A stretch of 64,000 bases of DNA from Candidatus Nitrosopumilus sp. (GCA_029263475.1 JAJCXK010000088.1:1-64000), one strand, 5' to 3'. Positions 49,202-59,843 are shown, numbered from the stretch's first letter. Numbers and translations: made by a program. Notes: generated from the letters alone by a model not told the origin.

Positions 49202-49281
49202 TGTTTTGAGTTCTCGAAAATTATAATTAAATCTTCAAATCCTGCCTGACTGGTCCAAATCTGTCTTAAAATTAAAATTAC

Positions 49282-49635
49282 ATGGGGATTATTGCTATTT
49301 CAGACATGAAAAAAGAATTTGTAGTAAAAAGCATCGATTCGGCTCCTGATGGTGCGCCATATGTGGTCGTCTCACTGTCATCAATCAAGGATCTCAAGGA
49401 AGGCAATCAAAACCCGCCTGCTCCATTTGGAAGCCCAAAGGTAATGGGCTTTTCAAACATGAATGACATGATGAAGGATCTAAACAAGATGATGTCTGGA
49501 ATGGGTGGTGGAATGGGAATGCAGTCCGGAGTCACTCAACTAAAGCTTGAGATGCACGAGTACAAGGAGATGGGCCTTTCAGTTGGGGATAAGGTCTTTT
49601 TGGAATTGAGTAAGGCTGAAAGCCTTGGTGTCTAG
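49282..49635 (+). CDS. Conserved hypothetical protein with Met/Gly-rich loop
   Basis: FSNMNDMMKDLNKMMSGMGGGMGMQSGVTQLKLEMHEYKEMGLSVGDKVFLEL. Confidence 0.72.
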   Translation: MGIIAISDMKKEFVVKSIDSAPDGAPYVVVSLSSIKDLKEGNQNPPAPFGSPKVMGFSNMNDMMKDLNKMMSGMGGGMGMQSGVTQLKLEMHEYKEMGLSVGDKVFLELSKAESLGV

Positions 49636-49637
49636 AC

Positions 49638-50207
49638 TTACCAGATTGTGTTGAAATATTTCCAACCATAAAATGCAGCGATAGTTCCTATTACGAATAG
49701 CATTGGTTTCCATGCAAATACCGGAATGCTTGGAGTTGCAAGCTTTACCTTGTAGTTGTCCGCAATGGCTTTGACATTTTTCTTAATCTTGTCGTGCCAA
49801 ATGTTGTAATCAACCTGATATTTTTTCAAGATTTCTTCCACCTCGTATACTACCGGTGTCCTTTGTGAAAACAAGTGTTGCAGGTAATCCCTTGAGACTT
49901 CTACTTCTGCATGAATTCCTATCATACCTTTTTTCAGATCAACCATCCTGACATGCATTTCCCATGGTTTTTTTAGTTTCAAATTAAGGCCACTTCCAAT
50001 TTGATCCGGTTGCTTGTGCTCTAGCTTTACTTTGGTAAATCCCTCTGCTGCAAAAATTTTTGTCAGCTCATCAAAGTTCTTTTTTACCACTATGTGGAGC
50101 TGCTCTACTCCGTCTTTACTGTCAACGTTGATTCTGTGTTTGATCCCGTCAAAGAATGAGACTGTCTTGGGATAAGTGGTGAGATACTCCATTAATTTTT
50201 TCATCAA
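49638..50207 (-). CDS. Hypothetical protein with C-terminal TM
   Basis: C-terminal WKPMLFVIGTIAAFYGWKYFNTIW. Confidence 0.7.
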   Translation of the reverse strand: MMKKLMEYLTTYPKTVSFFDGIKHRINVDSKDGVEQLHIVVKKNFDELTKIFAAEGFTKVKLEHKQPDQIGSGLNLKLKKPWEMHVRMVDLKKGMIGIHAEVEVSRDYLQHLFSQRTPVVYEVEEILKKYQVDYNIWHDKIKKNVKAIADNYKVKLATPSIPVFAWKPMLFVIGTIAAFYGWKYFNTIW

Positions 50208-50232
50208 ATTCCTCTATTTAAAGCAGAACCGA

Positions 50233-51015
50233 CTAGTCTTCGAGTTTCAAAGAATTTGACAATCCCCTTACGTACACGCACTGATCGGGTGATATGGCCA
50301 TTTCTGAAGGGCTGATTTTTCTGTCAGTAAGTCTTGCATCTGAATTTCTCACTATTGCGAACGGTTTGGATTCTGCTCCTTCTCCCATCTTGTGATTTGC
50401 TATCGTTGCAAGGTTGTCAACTACTGCTTGAAATGTGACCTTTAGCGGATTGCCATCCAGATCCTCCTTTGCTCTCATGTCCAAAACCGGTTCAATCCCT
50501 GCACATGATATTGCAACACCTGACGTACCGATTCTGGCAGGCATCAGCCTGCTATCGACCAAAATTATTCCCACATGGATAAAAAACTTCAAGAAAATCT
50601 TTCTTCGAATTTCCTCTGCCATGAGATATGGTGATGTAGGATACAAAATCGCCTTGCCTTTTTTTGCATTTGATTTATCGATTCCCGCATTTGGTGCCAT
50701 GATGTTGTTTGATGAGGTGATAATGAATCCTCCAATACCTCCAAAAATTTTGTCAGACTCTCTGATTATGATTTCTGCAATTTCAGGCTTTAATCGAAAC
50801 TCCTTTGAAACCTCAATGCCTTTTTTTGAGGCTCTGACGTTTTCAAGATCTATGATTCTTCCTTGCGAGTTTGAGATGTACTTCGTTGAGATGACCAATA
50901 CGTCTCCCTCTATCAATTCAGAATGATTTTTTTCTAAAGTTTTTAACAATGTCTCAAACACATCAAATTCCTTTTCCATTCTTTCTGCCAGCAGGGGCAA
51001 AACCGTTAACTGCAC
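50233..51015 (-). CDS. cofE: Coenzyme F420-0:L-glutamate ligase
   Basis: DVLVISTKYISNSQGRIIDLENV, NAGIDKSNA, DSRLMPARIGTSGVAISCAGIEPVLD. Confidence 0.92.
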   Translation of the reverse strand: MQLTVLPLLAERMEKEFDVFETLLKTLEKNHSELIEGDVLVISTKYISNSQGRIIDLENVRASKKGIEVSKEFRLKPEIAEIIIRESDKIFGGIGGFIITSSNNIMAPNAGIDKSNAKKGKAILYPTSPYLMAEEIRRKIFLKFFIHVGIILVDSRLMPARIGTSGVAISCAGIEPVLDMRAKEDLDGNPLKVTFQAVVDNLATIANHKMGEGAESKPFAIVRNSDARLTDRKISPSEMAISPDQCVYVRGLSNSLKLED

Positions 51016-51233
51016 AATATTGTGAGCATTTTTTGCTTTTTTACTGTTCTGAAATTGTATCTCTCAAATTCCAATGTGATTGATTTTTCACAAAATGTAT
51101 GATGATGGTATCTTATTGCCAGATAATGAGATTCATCCAACAGGCACATTTTTTTATTGATTTCACATGTTGGTTCTGAATCCTGAAGGTGATTCTGAAA
51201 AGCTTTTAATCTGCATGAACAACTTTTTTGATT

Positions 51234-52502
51234 ATGAACATTGTAGAGAAGATTCTTGCCCGTGGGGCTGGAAAGTCTTCGGTTTCTCCAGATGATGTGG
51301 TTTTTGCTAAGGTAGACAAGGTAATGATGCACGATGTCTCGGGACCTGGAGTGATTAAGGTATTTGATAAACTAAAGAAGCAAGGAATTTCAGTTGATAA
51401 ACTATGGGATCCTACCAAAGTCTGGGTGGCTGAAGATCACTTCGTTCCTTCAGCAGAAAAAATGTCTGCTGAAAATATTGTAAAGCTGTCCAACTTTACA
51501 AAAAACTATGGAATCGAAAAGCACTTCAAGTATGGTATGGGTCAATACGGCATTTGCCATACCATCTCACATGAGGAGGCCATGGTGATGCCTGGCGACG
51601 TATACGTCGGAGGTGACTCTCACACGAACACCACTGGGGCATTGGGTGTATTTGCTTGCGGTTTAGGACATACTGACATTGCGTATGTCTTGCTAAATGG
51701 AGAAATTTGGTTTAAGGTTCCTGAGACTTTTTACTTTAAGCTAAACGGAAAACTGCCTGATCACGTGATGGCCAAGGATCTAATCCTGAAGATTGTCGGG
51801 GAAATTGGAACCGATGGTGGTGCATATCAGACAATGCAGTTTGGAGGTAGCGGCATTGATGAGATGTCTGTGGAAAGCAGGTTGACCCTTTGCAACATGA
51901 CAACAGAAGCTGGTGCAAAGAACGGAATAGTGGAGCCTGATCAAAAGGTAGTTGACTATTTGTTCCAGAGGGGTGCCACCAATATCAATTTGGTTAAGGG
52001 TGATGATGGTGCAGAATATTCAAAAGTTTTTGAATTTGAAGGATCCGAGATGGAACCCACCATTGCAAAACCTTTCTCTCCTGAAAACACATGCGTTGTC
52101 AGGGAAGCTCCGTCTGTAGAATTGGACAAATCTTACATCGGCTCTTGTACCGGTGCGAAGTACGAGGACTTGGAGGCTGCAGCAAGAATACTTAAGGGTA
52201 GGAAAGTAAAGATTAGAACCGAAGTTCTGCCTGCCGCAATTTCAATTTATCAGCGTGCCATGGAAAATGGCTTGCTTAAAATTTTCTTGGATGCAGGAGT
52301 TACAGTTGGACCTCCTACGTGCGGAGCATGTTGCGGAGCACACATGGGAGTACTTGCCAAAGATGAAATATGCATTAGCACGACAAACAGGAATTTTCCC
52401 GGAAGAATGGGACATGTTGAATCCCAGACGTATCTTTCGTCTCCTTTGGTGGCAGCGGCTTCTGCGGTAACCGGAAAAATCACTGATCCGAGGGATTTGT
52501 GA
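51234..52502 (+). CDS. leuC: 3-isopropylmalate dehydratase/homoaconitase family large subunit (archaeal short type)
   Basis: VGGDSHTNTTGALGVFACGLGHTD, SYIGSCTGAKYEDLEAAARILKGRKV, TCGACCGAHMG, NRNFPGRMGH. Confidence 0.93.
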   Translation: MNIVEKILARGAGKSSVSPDDVVFAKVDKVMMHDVSGPGVIKVFDKLKKQGISVDKLWDPTKVWVAEDHFVPSAEKMSAENIVKLSNFTKNYGIEKHFKYGMGQYGICHTISHEEAMVMPGDVYVGGDSHTNTTGALGVFACGLGHTDIAYVLLNGEIWFKVPETFYFKLNGKLPDHVMAKDLILKIVGEIGTDGGAYQTMQFGGSGIDEMSVESRLTLCNMTTEAGAKNGIVEPDQKVVDYLFQRGATNINLVKGDDGAEYSKVFEFEGSEMEPTIAKPFSPENTCVVREAPSVELDKSYIGSCTGAKYEDLEAAARILKGRKVKIRTEVLPAAISIYQRAMENGLLKIFLDAGVTVGPPTCGACCGAHMGVLAKDEICISTTNRNFPGRMGHVESQTYLSSPLVAAASAVTGKITDPRDL

Positions 52503-52993
52503 TGAAAGGCAACATCATAAAATATGATCGAGACAATATCGATACTGACGTAATAATTCCTGGCCAGTATCTAAAGGTGCACGATTATGCAGAGCTTGCA
52601 ACGCATGCGATGGAGGGGCTGGATCCTGACTTTCATTCAAAGGTGAAGGAAGGGGACTTTATCCTGTCTGGAAAGAATTTTGGATGCGGTTCCTCGCGTG
52701 AGCATGCCCCGATTGCATTGTCTCATTCCGGAATAAAGGCCGTTTTGGCATTGTCTTTTGCACGAATCTTTTATCGTAACGCCGTGGATGGTGCATTCCT
52801 GCTACCAATAGAGATTGAGCAGGATGCTTATGATGGAATTGCCGAAGGCGACGAGGTCACGATAGATATCTCTACAAATGAGGTTAAAAATATCACAAAG
52901 AACCAGACGTATCAGATGAAGCCATTTTCGGAAATTATCGGAAAGATAATTGCAGCTGGTGGATTGTTCAAGTACAAGCCAGATCAGGATTAA
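52499..52993 (+). CDS. leuD: 3-isopropylmalate dehydratase/homoaconitase family small subunit (archaeal short type)
   Basis: [33 protein letters not shown]. Confidence 0.93.
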   Translation: MMKGNIIKYDRDNIDTDVIIPGQYLKVHDYAELATHAMEGLDPDFHSKVKEGDFILSGKNFGCGSSREHAPIALSHSGIKAVLALSFARIFYRNAVDGAFLLPIEIEQDAYDGIAEGDEVTIDISTNEVKNITKNQTYQMKPFSEIIGKIIAAGGLFKYKPDQD

Positions 52994-52994
52994 A

Positions 52995-54410
52995 ATGGGG
53001 AAAACTCTTTTTGAAAAGATTTGGGAATCTCATGTTGTTGTTGAAAAGCAAGATGACCCGTCTCTCATCTATATTGATCGACATCTAGTTCATGAGGTGA
53101 CTTCTCCGCAGGCCTTTGACGGGTTGCGAATGAACAACAGAAAGGTCAGGCGGCCTGATCTTACAATTGCCACGATGGATCACAACGTACCTACTACTGA
53201 TCACTCGCTTCCGATACTGGATCAAACATCCTCTGTACAAATACAGACGTTGGAAAAAAACTGCAAAGACTTTGGAATCAAACTATTTGACATTGCCAGC
53301 CCCAATCAGGGAATTGTGCACGTGATTGGTCCTGAGTTGGGAATTACGTTGCCTGGCACTACCATTGTTTGCGGGGATAGTCATACGTCAACGCATGGGG
53401 CGTTTGGCGCGTTGGCATTGGGAATTGGAACCAGCGACGTTGAGCATGTCTTGGCATCTCAGACAATGTGGCTTGAAAAGCCCGTGCCATTTGAAATACG
53501 CGTTGAGGGCAAGCGAAAAAATCCAAATGCGGTGACTGCAAAAGACATCGTACTGTCCATTATCAAAAGCATAGGAACCGGGGGCGGTACTGGAACCGTT
53601 ATCGAGTATCGTGGAGAGGGAATCACCGATCTTTCAATGGAGCAGAGGATGACCATTTGTAACATGTCCATTGAGGCCGGTGCCCGTGCAGGTCTGGTTG
53701 CCCCTGATGAGAAAACCTTTGAATATCTCAGGGACAGGATGTATACTCCAAAAAACTATGAGACTCTGGTTGATTCGTGGAGGGATGATCTTAAAACTGA
53801 CAGCGATGCAAAGTTTGAAAAACAGTTTACTTTGCATATTGATGACATCGCACCCCAGGTAAGCTGGGGAACCAATCCTGGGATGACTTGCGATGTCACA
53901 GAAACGATTCCGTCTCCTGATGAGTTTTCAAAAGGTGATTCCAATCAGAAGAAGGGGGCTGAAAAGGCGCTTGATTACATGGACTTGAAACCTGGAACCG
54001 CAATGGAAGACATCAAGGTTGATCGAGTGTTCATCGGTTCATGTACCAATGCCCGACTTGAGGATCTTGTAGCAGCATCCAAAGTCATCAAGGGACAGAA
54101 GATCTCATCACATGTCAGCGCGATGGTGGTCCCTGGATCTCAGATGGTAAAAAAGCAGGCTGAGGAAATGGGTTTGGATAAGATCTTCATTGATGCAAAC
54201 TTTGAGTGGAGGGAAGCCGGCTGCAGCATGTGCCTTGGAATGAATCCTGACATCCTGTCTCCTGGTGAACGATGTGCAAGCACTTCTAACAGGAACTTTG
54301 AAGGCAGACAGGGAACCGGCGGTAGAACGCATTTGGTGAGTCCTGTCATGGCTGCTGCTGCTGCTATCGAAGGTCATTTCGTTGATGTCCGAAAAATGGA
54401 TCTGAACTGA
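52995..54410 (+). CDS. leuC: 3-isopropylmalate dehydratase large subunit (bacterial long type)
   Basis: [66 protein letters not shown]. Confidence 0.96.
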   Translation: MGKTLFEKIWESHVVVEKQDDPSLIYIDRHLVHEVTSPQAFDGLRMNNRKVRRPDLTIATMDHNVPTTDHSLPILDQTSSVQIQTLEKNCKDFGIKLFDIASPNQGIVHVIGPELGITLPGTTIVCGDSHTSTHGAFGALALGIGTSDVEHVLASQTMWLEKPVPFEIRVEGKRKNPNAVTAKDIVLSIIKSIGTGGGTGTVIEYRGEGITDLSMEQRMTICNMSIEAGARAGLVAPDEKTFEYLRDRMYTPKNYETLVDSWRDDLKTDSDAKFEKQFTLHIDDIAPQVSWGTNPGMTCDVTETIPSPDEFSKGDSNQKKGAEKALDYMDLKPGTAMEDIKVDRVFIGSCTNARLEDLVAASKVIKGQKISSHVSAMVVPGSQMVKKQAEEMGLDKIFIDANFEWREAGCSMCLGMNPDILSPGERCASTSNRNFEGRQGTGGRTHLVSPVMAAAAAIEGHFVDVRKMDLN

Positions 54411-54411
54411 T

Positions 54412-54996
54412 ATGGAATCCTTCAATAGCGTAACCAGTATTGTCACCCCGCTGGACAAGGTAAATGTGGATACTGATCAGCTGGTTCCAAAGCAGTTCTT
54501 GAAACTGGTTCAAAAATCAGGGTTTGGAAAATACCTATTTTTTAATTGGAGATATGATGAGAATGAGAACAAAAAGCCTGATTTCGTGCTAAACGATGTA
54601 AAATATGAAAATTCAAAAATCCTTGTTGCCGGAGATAATTTTGGCTGTGGTTCTAGCCGTGAGCATGCCGTATGGGCCTTACTTGACTATGGCTTTTCTG
54701 TAATCGTAGCTCCTTCCTTTGCAGATATCTTTCTTAGCAATTGCTTCAAGAACGGTGTCTTGCCAATTACTATGGATGAGAAAACCGTGGAAAAGTTACA
54801 GCAAGAAACTGGTGCGATTGAAGTGGACTTGGAAAACCAATTGATAAAGACGTCCTCTGAAAAAATTCCTTTCAAGATTGATTCTTACAAGAAAAAAATT
54901 CTTCTGGAGGGCTTAGATGACATTGATCAGACTTATCAATATGAAGAAAAGATTTCTGCATTTGAAAAAAAGTCTATAGTCCCATCTGTTTTATAA
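54412..54996 (+). CDS. leuD: 3-isopropylmalate dehydratase small subunit (bacterial type)
   Basis: [51 protein letters not shown]. Confidence 0.96.
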   Translation: MESFNSVTSIVTPLDKVNVDTDQLVPKQFLKLVQKSGFGKYLFFNWRYDENENKKPDFVLNDVKYENSKILVAGDNFGCGSSREHAVWALLDYGFSVIVAPSFADIFLSNCFKNGVLPITMDEKTVEKLQQETGAIEVDLENQLIKTSSEKIPFKIDSYKKKILLEGLDDIDQTYQYEEKISAFEKKSIVPSVL

Positions 54997-55693
54997 TTTT
55001 CTTTACTGTTTTCTCATTTCTTTCTAGAACCATTGGTGATTCTGCGTCTATCCATTCTTTTTCACCAATGTCGAAGGCACTAATTTTTCCTTCTTTTGAT
55101 AGTTGCTGTAAAATATCATATGACAGGTTGATTTCTTTTTGTTTCTGTTTTGACTTTATTCTTTTAATAATGTCTTTTCCAAGCATGTAGATTCCTAAAC
55201 ATTCGGACAGTTGAAGCTTCATCACTGGTTTTTCTTTGAATTCTTTGACTATCCCGTTTTCTACTGTTGCAAACCCTGTCTCTTCTTTTCTTTTAGTTCT
55301 GGTGGCGATACATGCTGAGCTATTTTTATCTCTGAAAAACTCTCTCATTTTTTTAATGTCTATGGCACACAAGTTGTCTACAAACCATAACACAAACTCC
55401 GATTCGTCTTTAAGATTGTCACTGATGTGCAGCAAGTCTCCTCCCGTACCACTTTGGGAATCCTGAACAAAGATGATGTTTTTTTGATTTCCGAAGTAGT
55501 TTTTTATCTGACCTCCCAAACCTTTAAAATCTGAAATGATGATTACTTCGTCTACTATGTCAAATGATTTTAGATATTTTACAACATAGTCGATCAACGG
55601 TCTGCCATTAATGGGGGTCATTGCTTTTGGAAAATATTCTGTATATGGCTTGCCTCTTGTCCCCTTGCCTCCTGCAAGAATTACCGCCTTCAA
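54974..55693 (-). CDS. NDP-sugar nucleotidyltransferase
   Basis: MKAVILAGGKGTRGKPYTEYFPKAMTPINGRPLIDYVVKYL. Confidence 0.92.
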   Translation of the reverse strand: MKAVILAGGKGTRGKPYTEYFPKAMTPINGRPLIDYVVKYLKSFDIVDEVIIISDFKGLGGQIKNYFGNQKNIIFVQDSQSGTGGDLLHISDNLKDESEFVLWFVDNLCAIDIKKMREFFRDKNSSACIATRTKRKEETGFATVENGIVKEFKEKPVMKLQLSECLGIYMLGKDIIKRIKSKQKQKEINLSYDILQQLSKEGKISAFDIGEKEWIDAESPMVLERNEKTVKKIIKQMGL

Positions 55694-55696
55694 TGT

Positions 55697-56146
55697 CTAA
55701 CGGTATGATTTCTGTTTTCTTCTTCTTGCACCTGGTCCGCCAAATTTCTTTGGTTCTTTTCTTCTGGCATCTCCACTTACTAGGTATTTGTCAAAATCAG
55801 TAATTCTTTTTCTGAGATCGTCTCTGGTGGATTTGGGGAATGGATGATCTTTTGGCTCCTTTTTGGACTTTGTCCATCCTGTAAGTGCTCTTGAAATACC
55901 TGTCGCAATTGCACTTGCTTGTCCCATAAAACCTCCGCCTCTCACTCTTACAGAAATATCTATTTTATCTCTCAAATCTCCGGTAATTTCCAGTGGTGCT
56001 AAAATGACTTCGCGAGCTGTTTCCTGTGGTATCATTTCTACTGGAACATTGTTGATTCGAATTTTTCCTTTACCTTTTGTAATGTAAACATGAGCACTAG
56101 CTGTTTTTCTTGTTGCAAAATAAATCTCAGTTTTTGGAGTTGTCAT
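55697..56146 (-). CDS. rps9: Ribosomal protein S9 (uS9)
   Basis: VRVRGGGFMGQASAIATGISRAL, C-terminal GGPGARRRKQKSYR. Confidence 0.95.
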   Translation of the reverse strand: MTTPKTEIYFATRKTASAHVYITKGKGKIRINNVPVEMIPQETAREVILAPLEITGDLRDKIDISVRVRGGGFMGQASAIATGISRALTGWTKSKKEPKDHPFPKSTRDDLRKRITDFDKYLVSGDARRKEPKKFGGPGARRRKQKSYR

Positions 56147-56640
56147 TCAGTCCACCCTATCACTCTACATAGTTCACCTAATTGTGTATAGTTTGATGCT
56201 GTTTTCCTTATTTTTGCTTTTTCAAACTGAATTTTTTCAATCGATTTAATTTCTTTAGGTGAGCCGATGTATGTTCTTAATCTGTGGAATGATGCTTTTC
56301 CTGATGGCTTTCTATCAAATGGGAGCATTTGACGAATCATTTTCGCCATTACTGTGTCTGGTCTTCTATAGTGTTTTGGCCCGTGTTTGTAATTGATAAT
56401 ACTGTTAATTTCTAAAAATTCTCTGTATTCTTGAATTTGATTACTTCTTGTACCGCTCATCATGATTTTTTCACAATTAACTACTGATACTCTATTTCCT
56501 TTTATCAACAATTTAGCTACGTTGGATGATAATCTTCCTGCTATGTGATCTGTGGCATCTACAACAATTGGTCTGTCAGTTCTAACAACGGTCTCTTGTT
56601 TCGTATTTCCAATGGATTTGTTAATTCTTCCATTAGCCAA
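56143..56640 (-). CDS. rpl13: Ribosomal protein L13 (uL13)
   Basis: VVDATDHIAGRLSSNVAKLLIKGNRVSVVNCEKIMMSG. Confidence 0.95.
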   Translation of the reverse strand: MANGRINKSIGNTKQETVVRTDRPIVVDATDHIAGRLSSNVAKLLIKGNRVSVVNCEKIMMSGTRSNQIQEYREFLEINSIINYKHGPKHYRRPDTVMAKMIRQMLPFDRKPSGKASFHRLRTYIGSPKEIKSIEKIQFEKAKIRKTASNYTQLGELCRVIGWTE

Positions 56641-57034
56641 GTAGTACTACTCCTTTTCCAGTTGGATTTTGTTCAATTAGATCTAAATGATTTATCAATT
56701 TACCGCCATTTTTTACAATTTTATCCGCTGCAGAACTTGAAATTGAAAATGAGAATACTGTAATTTTGTGAGGAATGTTGCCTGTTCCGAGAATCTTTCC
56801 TGGGAATACTACTGTATCGTTTTCTTTTGTTAGCTGACCAATTCTATTCAAGTTTAGATCTCTCCTTGCAGAAGATGGTTTTGATGCATATTCTGCTAAC
56901 TTTGCCCAGATTGGAGCGTTATTTTTGACAGATGCTTTTTTTAGATCTTTGGCCATACGTATAACCACTTGATTAGTCATGTGAATAATCTGCTTTGAAA
57001 CCCAAATATAATGTCTATGCTTCAACTTTGTCAA
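56633..57034 (-). CDS. rpl18e: Ribosomal protein L18e
   Basis: NLNRIGQLTKENDTVVFPGKILGTGNIPHKITVFSFSISSSA. Confidence 0.93.
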   Translation of the reverse strand: MTKLKHRHYIWVSKQIIHMTNQVVIRMAKDLKKASVKNNAPIWAKLAEYASKPSSARRDLNLNRIGQLTKENDTVVFPGKILGTGNIPHKITVFSFSISSSAADKIVKNGGKLINHLDLIEQNPTGKGVVLLG

Positions 57035-57680
57035 TCATTTCTTTGAATTGACCAATTCTATTTGCTACTTCGTCTACTCCTGAAATAATGATCTGTTCTG
57101 GATCAAGTGCACCCGTTGATTCTACAGTCAGAATCTTTACATCGTCTTTATCGGTATCTGTGATAGTTGAAATATTTGCAGAATTCCATTTTGCATGATC
57201 TGTTCCTCGTCCAAGTTTGGCATAGCACTCGATCTTTATTCTTTGACCTGGTGCCAATTGGACTATTGGAATATGTTCTGAAGTTGGCTTGATGGAATCA
57301 TCTTCAGATGATAGTTCGCCTGAAAGAACTGTTCTTGTAACGTCTGAATCCCCTGAATCCAAAACTAGCATTACTTTACAATTTGAACACCCTGTTTCAC
57401 TCTGGCATTCACATTTTGATGGCTCATTAAACCTGGACAAGTCTGTTGTTAATGGAATTAGTCCTAATCTGTGTGCTAGACCTTCATCTTGAAGGACAGA
57501 TGAATTCTCAATAACGTCTACTGTATCAACGGCAAAAACTGTCACTCCATTCAGACATACTCGTCTAAGCGCATTTGCATATTGCAACGGTAGGCCTTTT
57601 AGCTTTACAGCTATTTTCTGATTATCTTTGCTAATTACATCTAAAGATGACAAATCTTGAACAAAATCTTCAAAGTCCAC
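57015..57680 (-). CDS. rpoD: DNA-directed RNA polymerase subunit D
   Basis: LKGLPLQYANALRRVCLNGVTVFAVDTVDVIENSSVLQDEGLAHRLGLIPL; CECx5CxxC motif. Confidence 0.95.
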   Translation of the reverse strand: MDFEDFVQDLSSLDVISKDNQKIAVKLKGLPLQYANALRRVCLNGVTVFAVDTVDVIENSSVLQDEGLAHRLGLIPLTTDLSRFNEPSKCECQSETGCSNCKVMLVLDSGDSDVTRTVLSGELSSEDDSIKPTSEHIPIVQLAPGQRIKIECYAKLGRGTDHAKWNSANISTITDTDKDDVKILTVESTGALDPEQIIISGVDEVANRIGQFKEMIDKVEA

Positions 57681-57740
57681 ATAAAAATCTAGCTGGTTTT
57701 GTGTATAGATAAATAGTAAATCTTCCTACGTATTTTAGAA

Positions 57741-58427
57741 ATGACTGATGTCACGTTAGTGAAATATTCCTTTGAGGGTGAGAAATTTGAAATTATGGTA
57801 AAGCCTGACCCTGCACTAGATTACAAGCTAGGAAAGAAAAAGGATGTCTCTGCAGTTTTAGTTTCAGACGATATTTACACTGATTCTGGAAAAGGTACGA
57901 GGCCCTCTGCTGAGAAACTGCAAAAGGCCTTCAATACTGAGGATCAAATTGCGATCGCCGAAATAATAATGAAAAAAGGCGATCTAAATCTTACAACTGA
58001 TCAAAGACGAAAAATGATCGAAGAAAAGAGAAAACAAATCGTTCACTTCATCGCAAAGACATATGTCGATCCTAAAACACATCTTCCGCATCCTCCTTTG
58101 AGAATTGAGCAGGCTATGAAGGATGGGAGAGTCTCAATTGATCCTCAAAAAAATGTTGATGAGCAGGTGAAAGAAATTGTTGAAAAGCTTCGTTCTATCA
58201 TTGCCCTTAAATCCGAAAATCTTCAGTTGGAAATTATTATTCCTGCACAATTTGCATCACAATCCTATGCTGTTCTCAAATCTGTAGGTTCTCTGAAAAA
58301 GGAAGAATGGCAAAACAATGGTTCATTAAAAGCAATACTTGAAATACCCGCTGCGGCAAGGCCCACTGTGATAGACAGATTAGGTTCTATAACTAAGGGT
58401 TCTGCAACAGTTGAGGTAGTTCAATAA
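57741..58427 (+). CDS. Ribosome maturation protein SBDS
   Basis: TLVKYSFEGEKFEIMVKPDPALDYKLGK...; first gene of the exosome operon. Confidence 0.95.
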   Translation: MTDVTLVKYSFEGEKFEIMVKPDPALDYKLGKKKDVSAVLVSDDIYTDSGKGTRPSAEKLQKAFNTEDQIAIAEIIMKKGDLNLTTDQRRKMIEEKRKQIVHFIAKTYVDPKTHLPHPPLRIEQAMKDGRVSIDPQKNVDEQVKEIVEKLRSIIALKSENLQLEIIIPAQFASQSYAVLKSVGSLKKEEWQNNGSLKAILEIPAAARPTVIDRLGSITKGSATVEVVQ

Positions 58428-59107
58428 TGGATAATAAAAGGAAATATGTCATTCCTGGCGATGTAGTGACTACTGGACCTTTTAGACCTGAACAAAATGT
58501 AATTCTTGAGGGTGACCAAATAATTTCTACAACTATTGGCATTTCTGAAATTTATGATGATTCTGTTAAAGTAATAACGTTAACCGGGAAATATATTCCA
58601 AAAATTGATGATCTTGTAATTGGCAAAGTTAATTCTCATACGTCATTGTCATGGGAGTTGGACATTAATTCTTGTTATGTGGGATTCTTACCTGCGCAGG
58701 ATGTCTTTGGACGGGATTTTTCAGCCCATGCCGATGAACTTTCATCCAAACTAAAAACGGGAGATCTTGTGGCTGCTAGAATTGCCAATTTTGATAGAAC
58801 CAGAGATCCACTTGTGACTATTTCTGATAGGGATTTGGGTAAAATTGATTCTGGTGATTTGGTCAAAATCTCTCCAAGCAAAGTTCCACGCTTGATTGGA
58901 AAAAGAGGTAGCATGATTCAGATGATTGAGATGGCTACGAATGCTGCAGTGACTATAGGCCAAAATGGATGGGTAGTTGTTTCGTGTGATACGCCAGAGG
59001 GATTATTAAAGGCTAAAAAAGCCATAGAAATGGTCAATGAAAAAGCACATGTTGTTAATTTAACTGATCAAATAAAAGATATGTTAGACAAAAAGGATGA
59101 ATCATAA
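58427..59107 (+). CDS. rrp4: Exosome complex RNA-binding protein Rrp4
   Basis: VIPGDVV, S1 and KH (RLIGKRGSMIQMI). Confidence 0.95.
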   Translation: MDNKRKYVIPGDVVTTGPFRPEQNVILEGDQIISTTIGISEIYDDSVKVITLTGKYIPKIDDLVIGKVNSHTSLSWELDINSCYVGFLPAQDVFGRDFSAHADELSSKLKTGDLVAARIANFDRTRDPLVTISDRDLGKIDSGDLVKISPSKVPRLIGKRGSMIQMIEMATNAAVTIGQNGWVVVSCDTPEGLLKAKKAIEMVNEKAHVVNLTDQIKDMLDKKDES

Positions 59108-59841
59108 TGGGCGGAAGAGACGCAACAATGGTCCTATTGGACGAGAATGGTATTCGTTGTGATGGCCGTAAGGTTGACGAACCTCGAAGAATTATGATAA
59201 AAGCTGGTGGATTAAAGAATGCCGATGGTTCTGCTTACATCGAATTTGGTGATAATAAAATTTTAGTTGGAGTTTTTGGTCCTAGAGATGTTCATCCTAA
59301 ACATATGTCAAACACCGATACTGGAATTTTAAGAGTTAGGTATCACATGGAACCATTTTCTGTGGGTGAGAGAAAAAATCCTGCGCCTTCAAGACGAGAA
59401 ATTGAAATTTCCAAAGTAATCAAAGAGGCGTTAGAGCCTGCCGTTATGTTGGAGAAATTTCCAAGAACTGCGGTTGATGTTTTCATTGAGGTGTTACAAG
59501 CAGATGGTGGAACTAGGTGTGCCGCCCTTTCAGCAGCTTCTGTTGCATTAGCTGATGCAGGAATTCCCATGAGGGATATGGTTGCAGCGTGCGCTTCAGG
59601 TAAAGTTGCAGATACTATTGTTCTTGATGTTAATAATGAGGAAGATCAAGCAGGCCAAGCAGACATGCCAATAGGCTATATGCCAAGTCTTGAAAAAATT
59701 ACCTTGTTGCAATTGGACGGTGTTTTAACTCCTGAAGAATACAAGAAATGTGTGGATGTTGGAGTTCAAGGATGCAAAATTGTTTATGATATTCAAAAGA
59801 AAGCACTTAAAGACAAATATTTTGGAAAGGGGGATGATTAG
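59107..59841 (+). CDS. rrp41: Exosome complex exonuclease Rrp41
   Basis: GIRCDGRKVDEPRRIMIKAGGL, RYHMEPFSVGERKNPAPSRRE. Confidence 0.96.
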   Translation: MGGRDATMVLLDENGIRCDGRKVDEPRRIMIKAGGLKNADGSAYIEFGDNKILVGVFGPRDVHPKHMSNTDTGILRVRYHMEPFSVGERKNPAPSRREIEISKVIKEALEPAVMLEKFPRTAVDVFIEVLQADGGTRCAALSAASVALADAGIPMRDMVAACASGKVADTIVLDVNNEEDQAGQADMPIGYMPSLEKITLLQLDGVLTPEEYKKCVDVGVQGCKIVYDIQKKALKDKYFGKGDD

Positions 59842-59843
59842 AA

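Noticed and set aside
50435-50926. 163-aa plus-strand ORF
   Set aside because: Antisense to cofE, which has clear family motifs.
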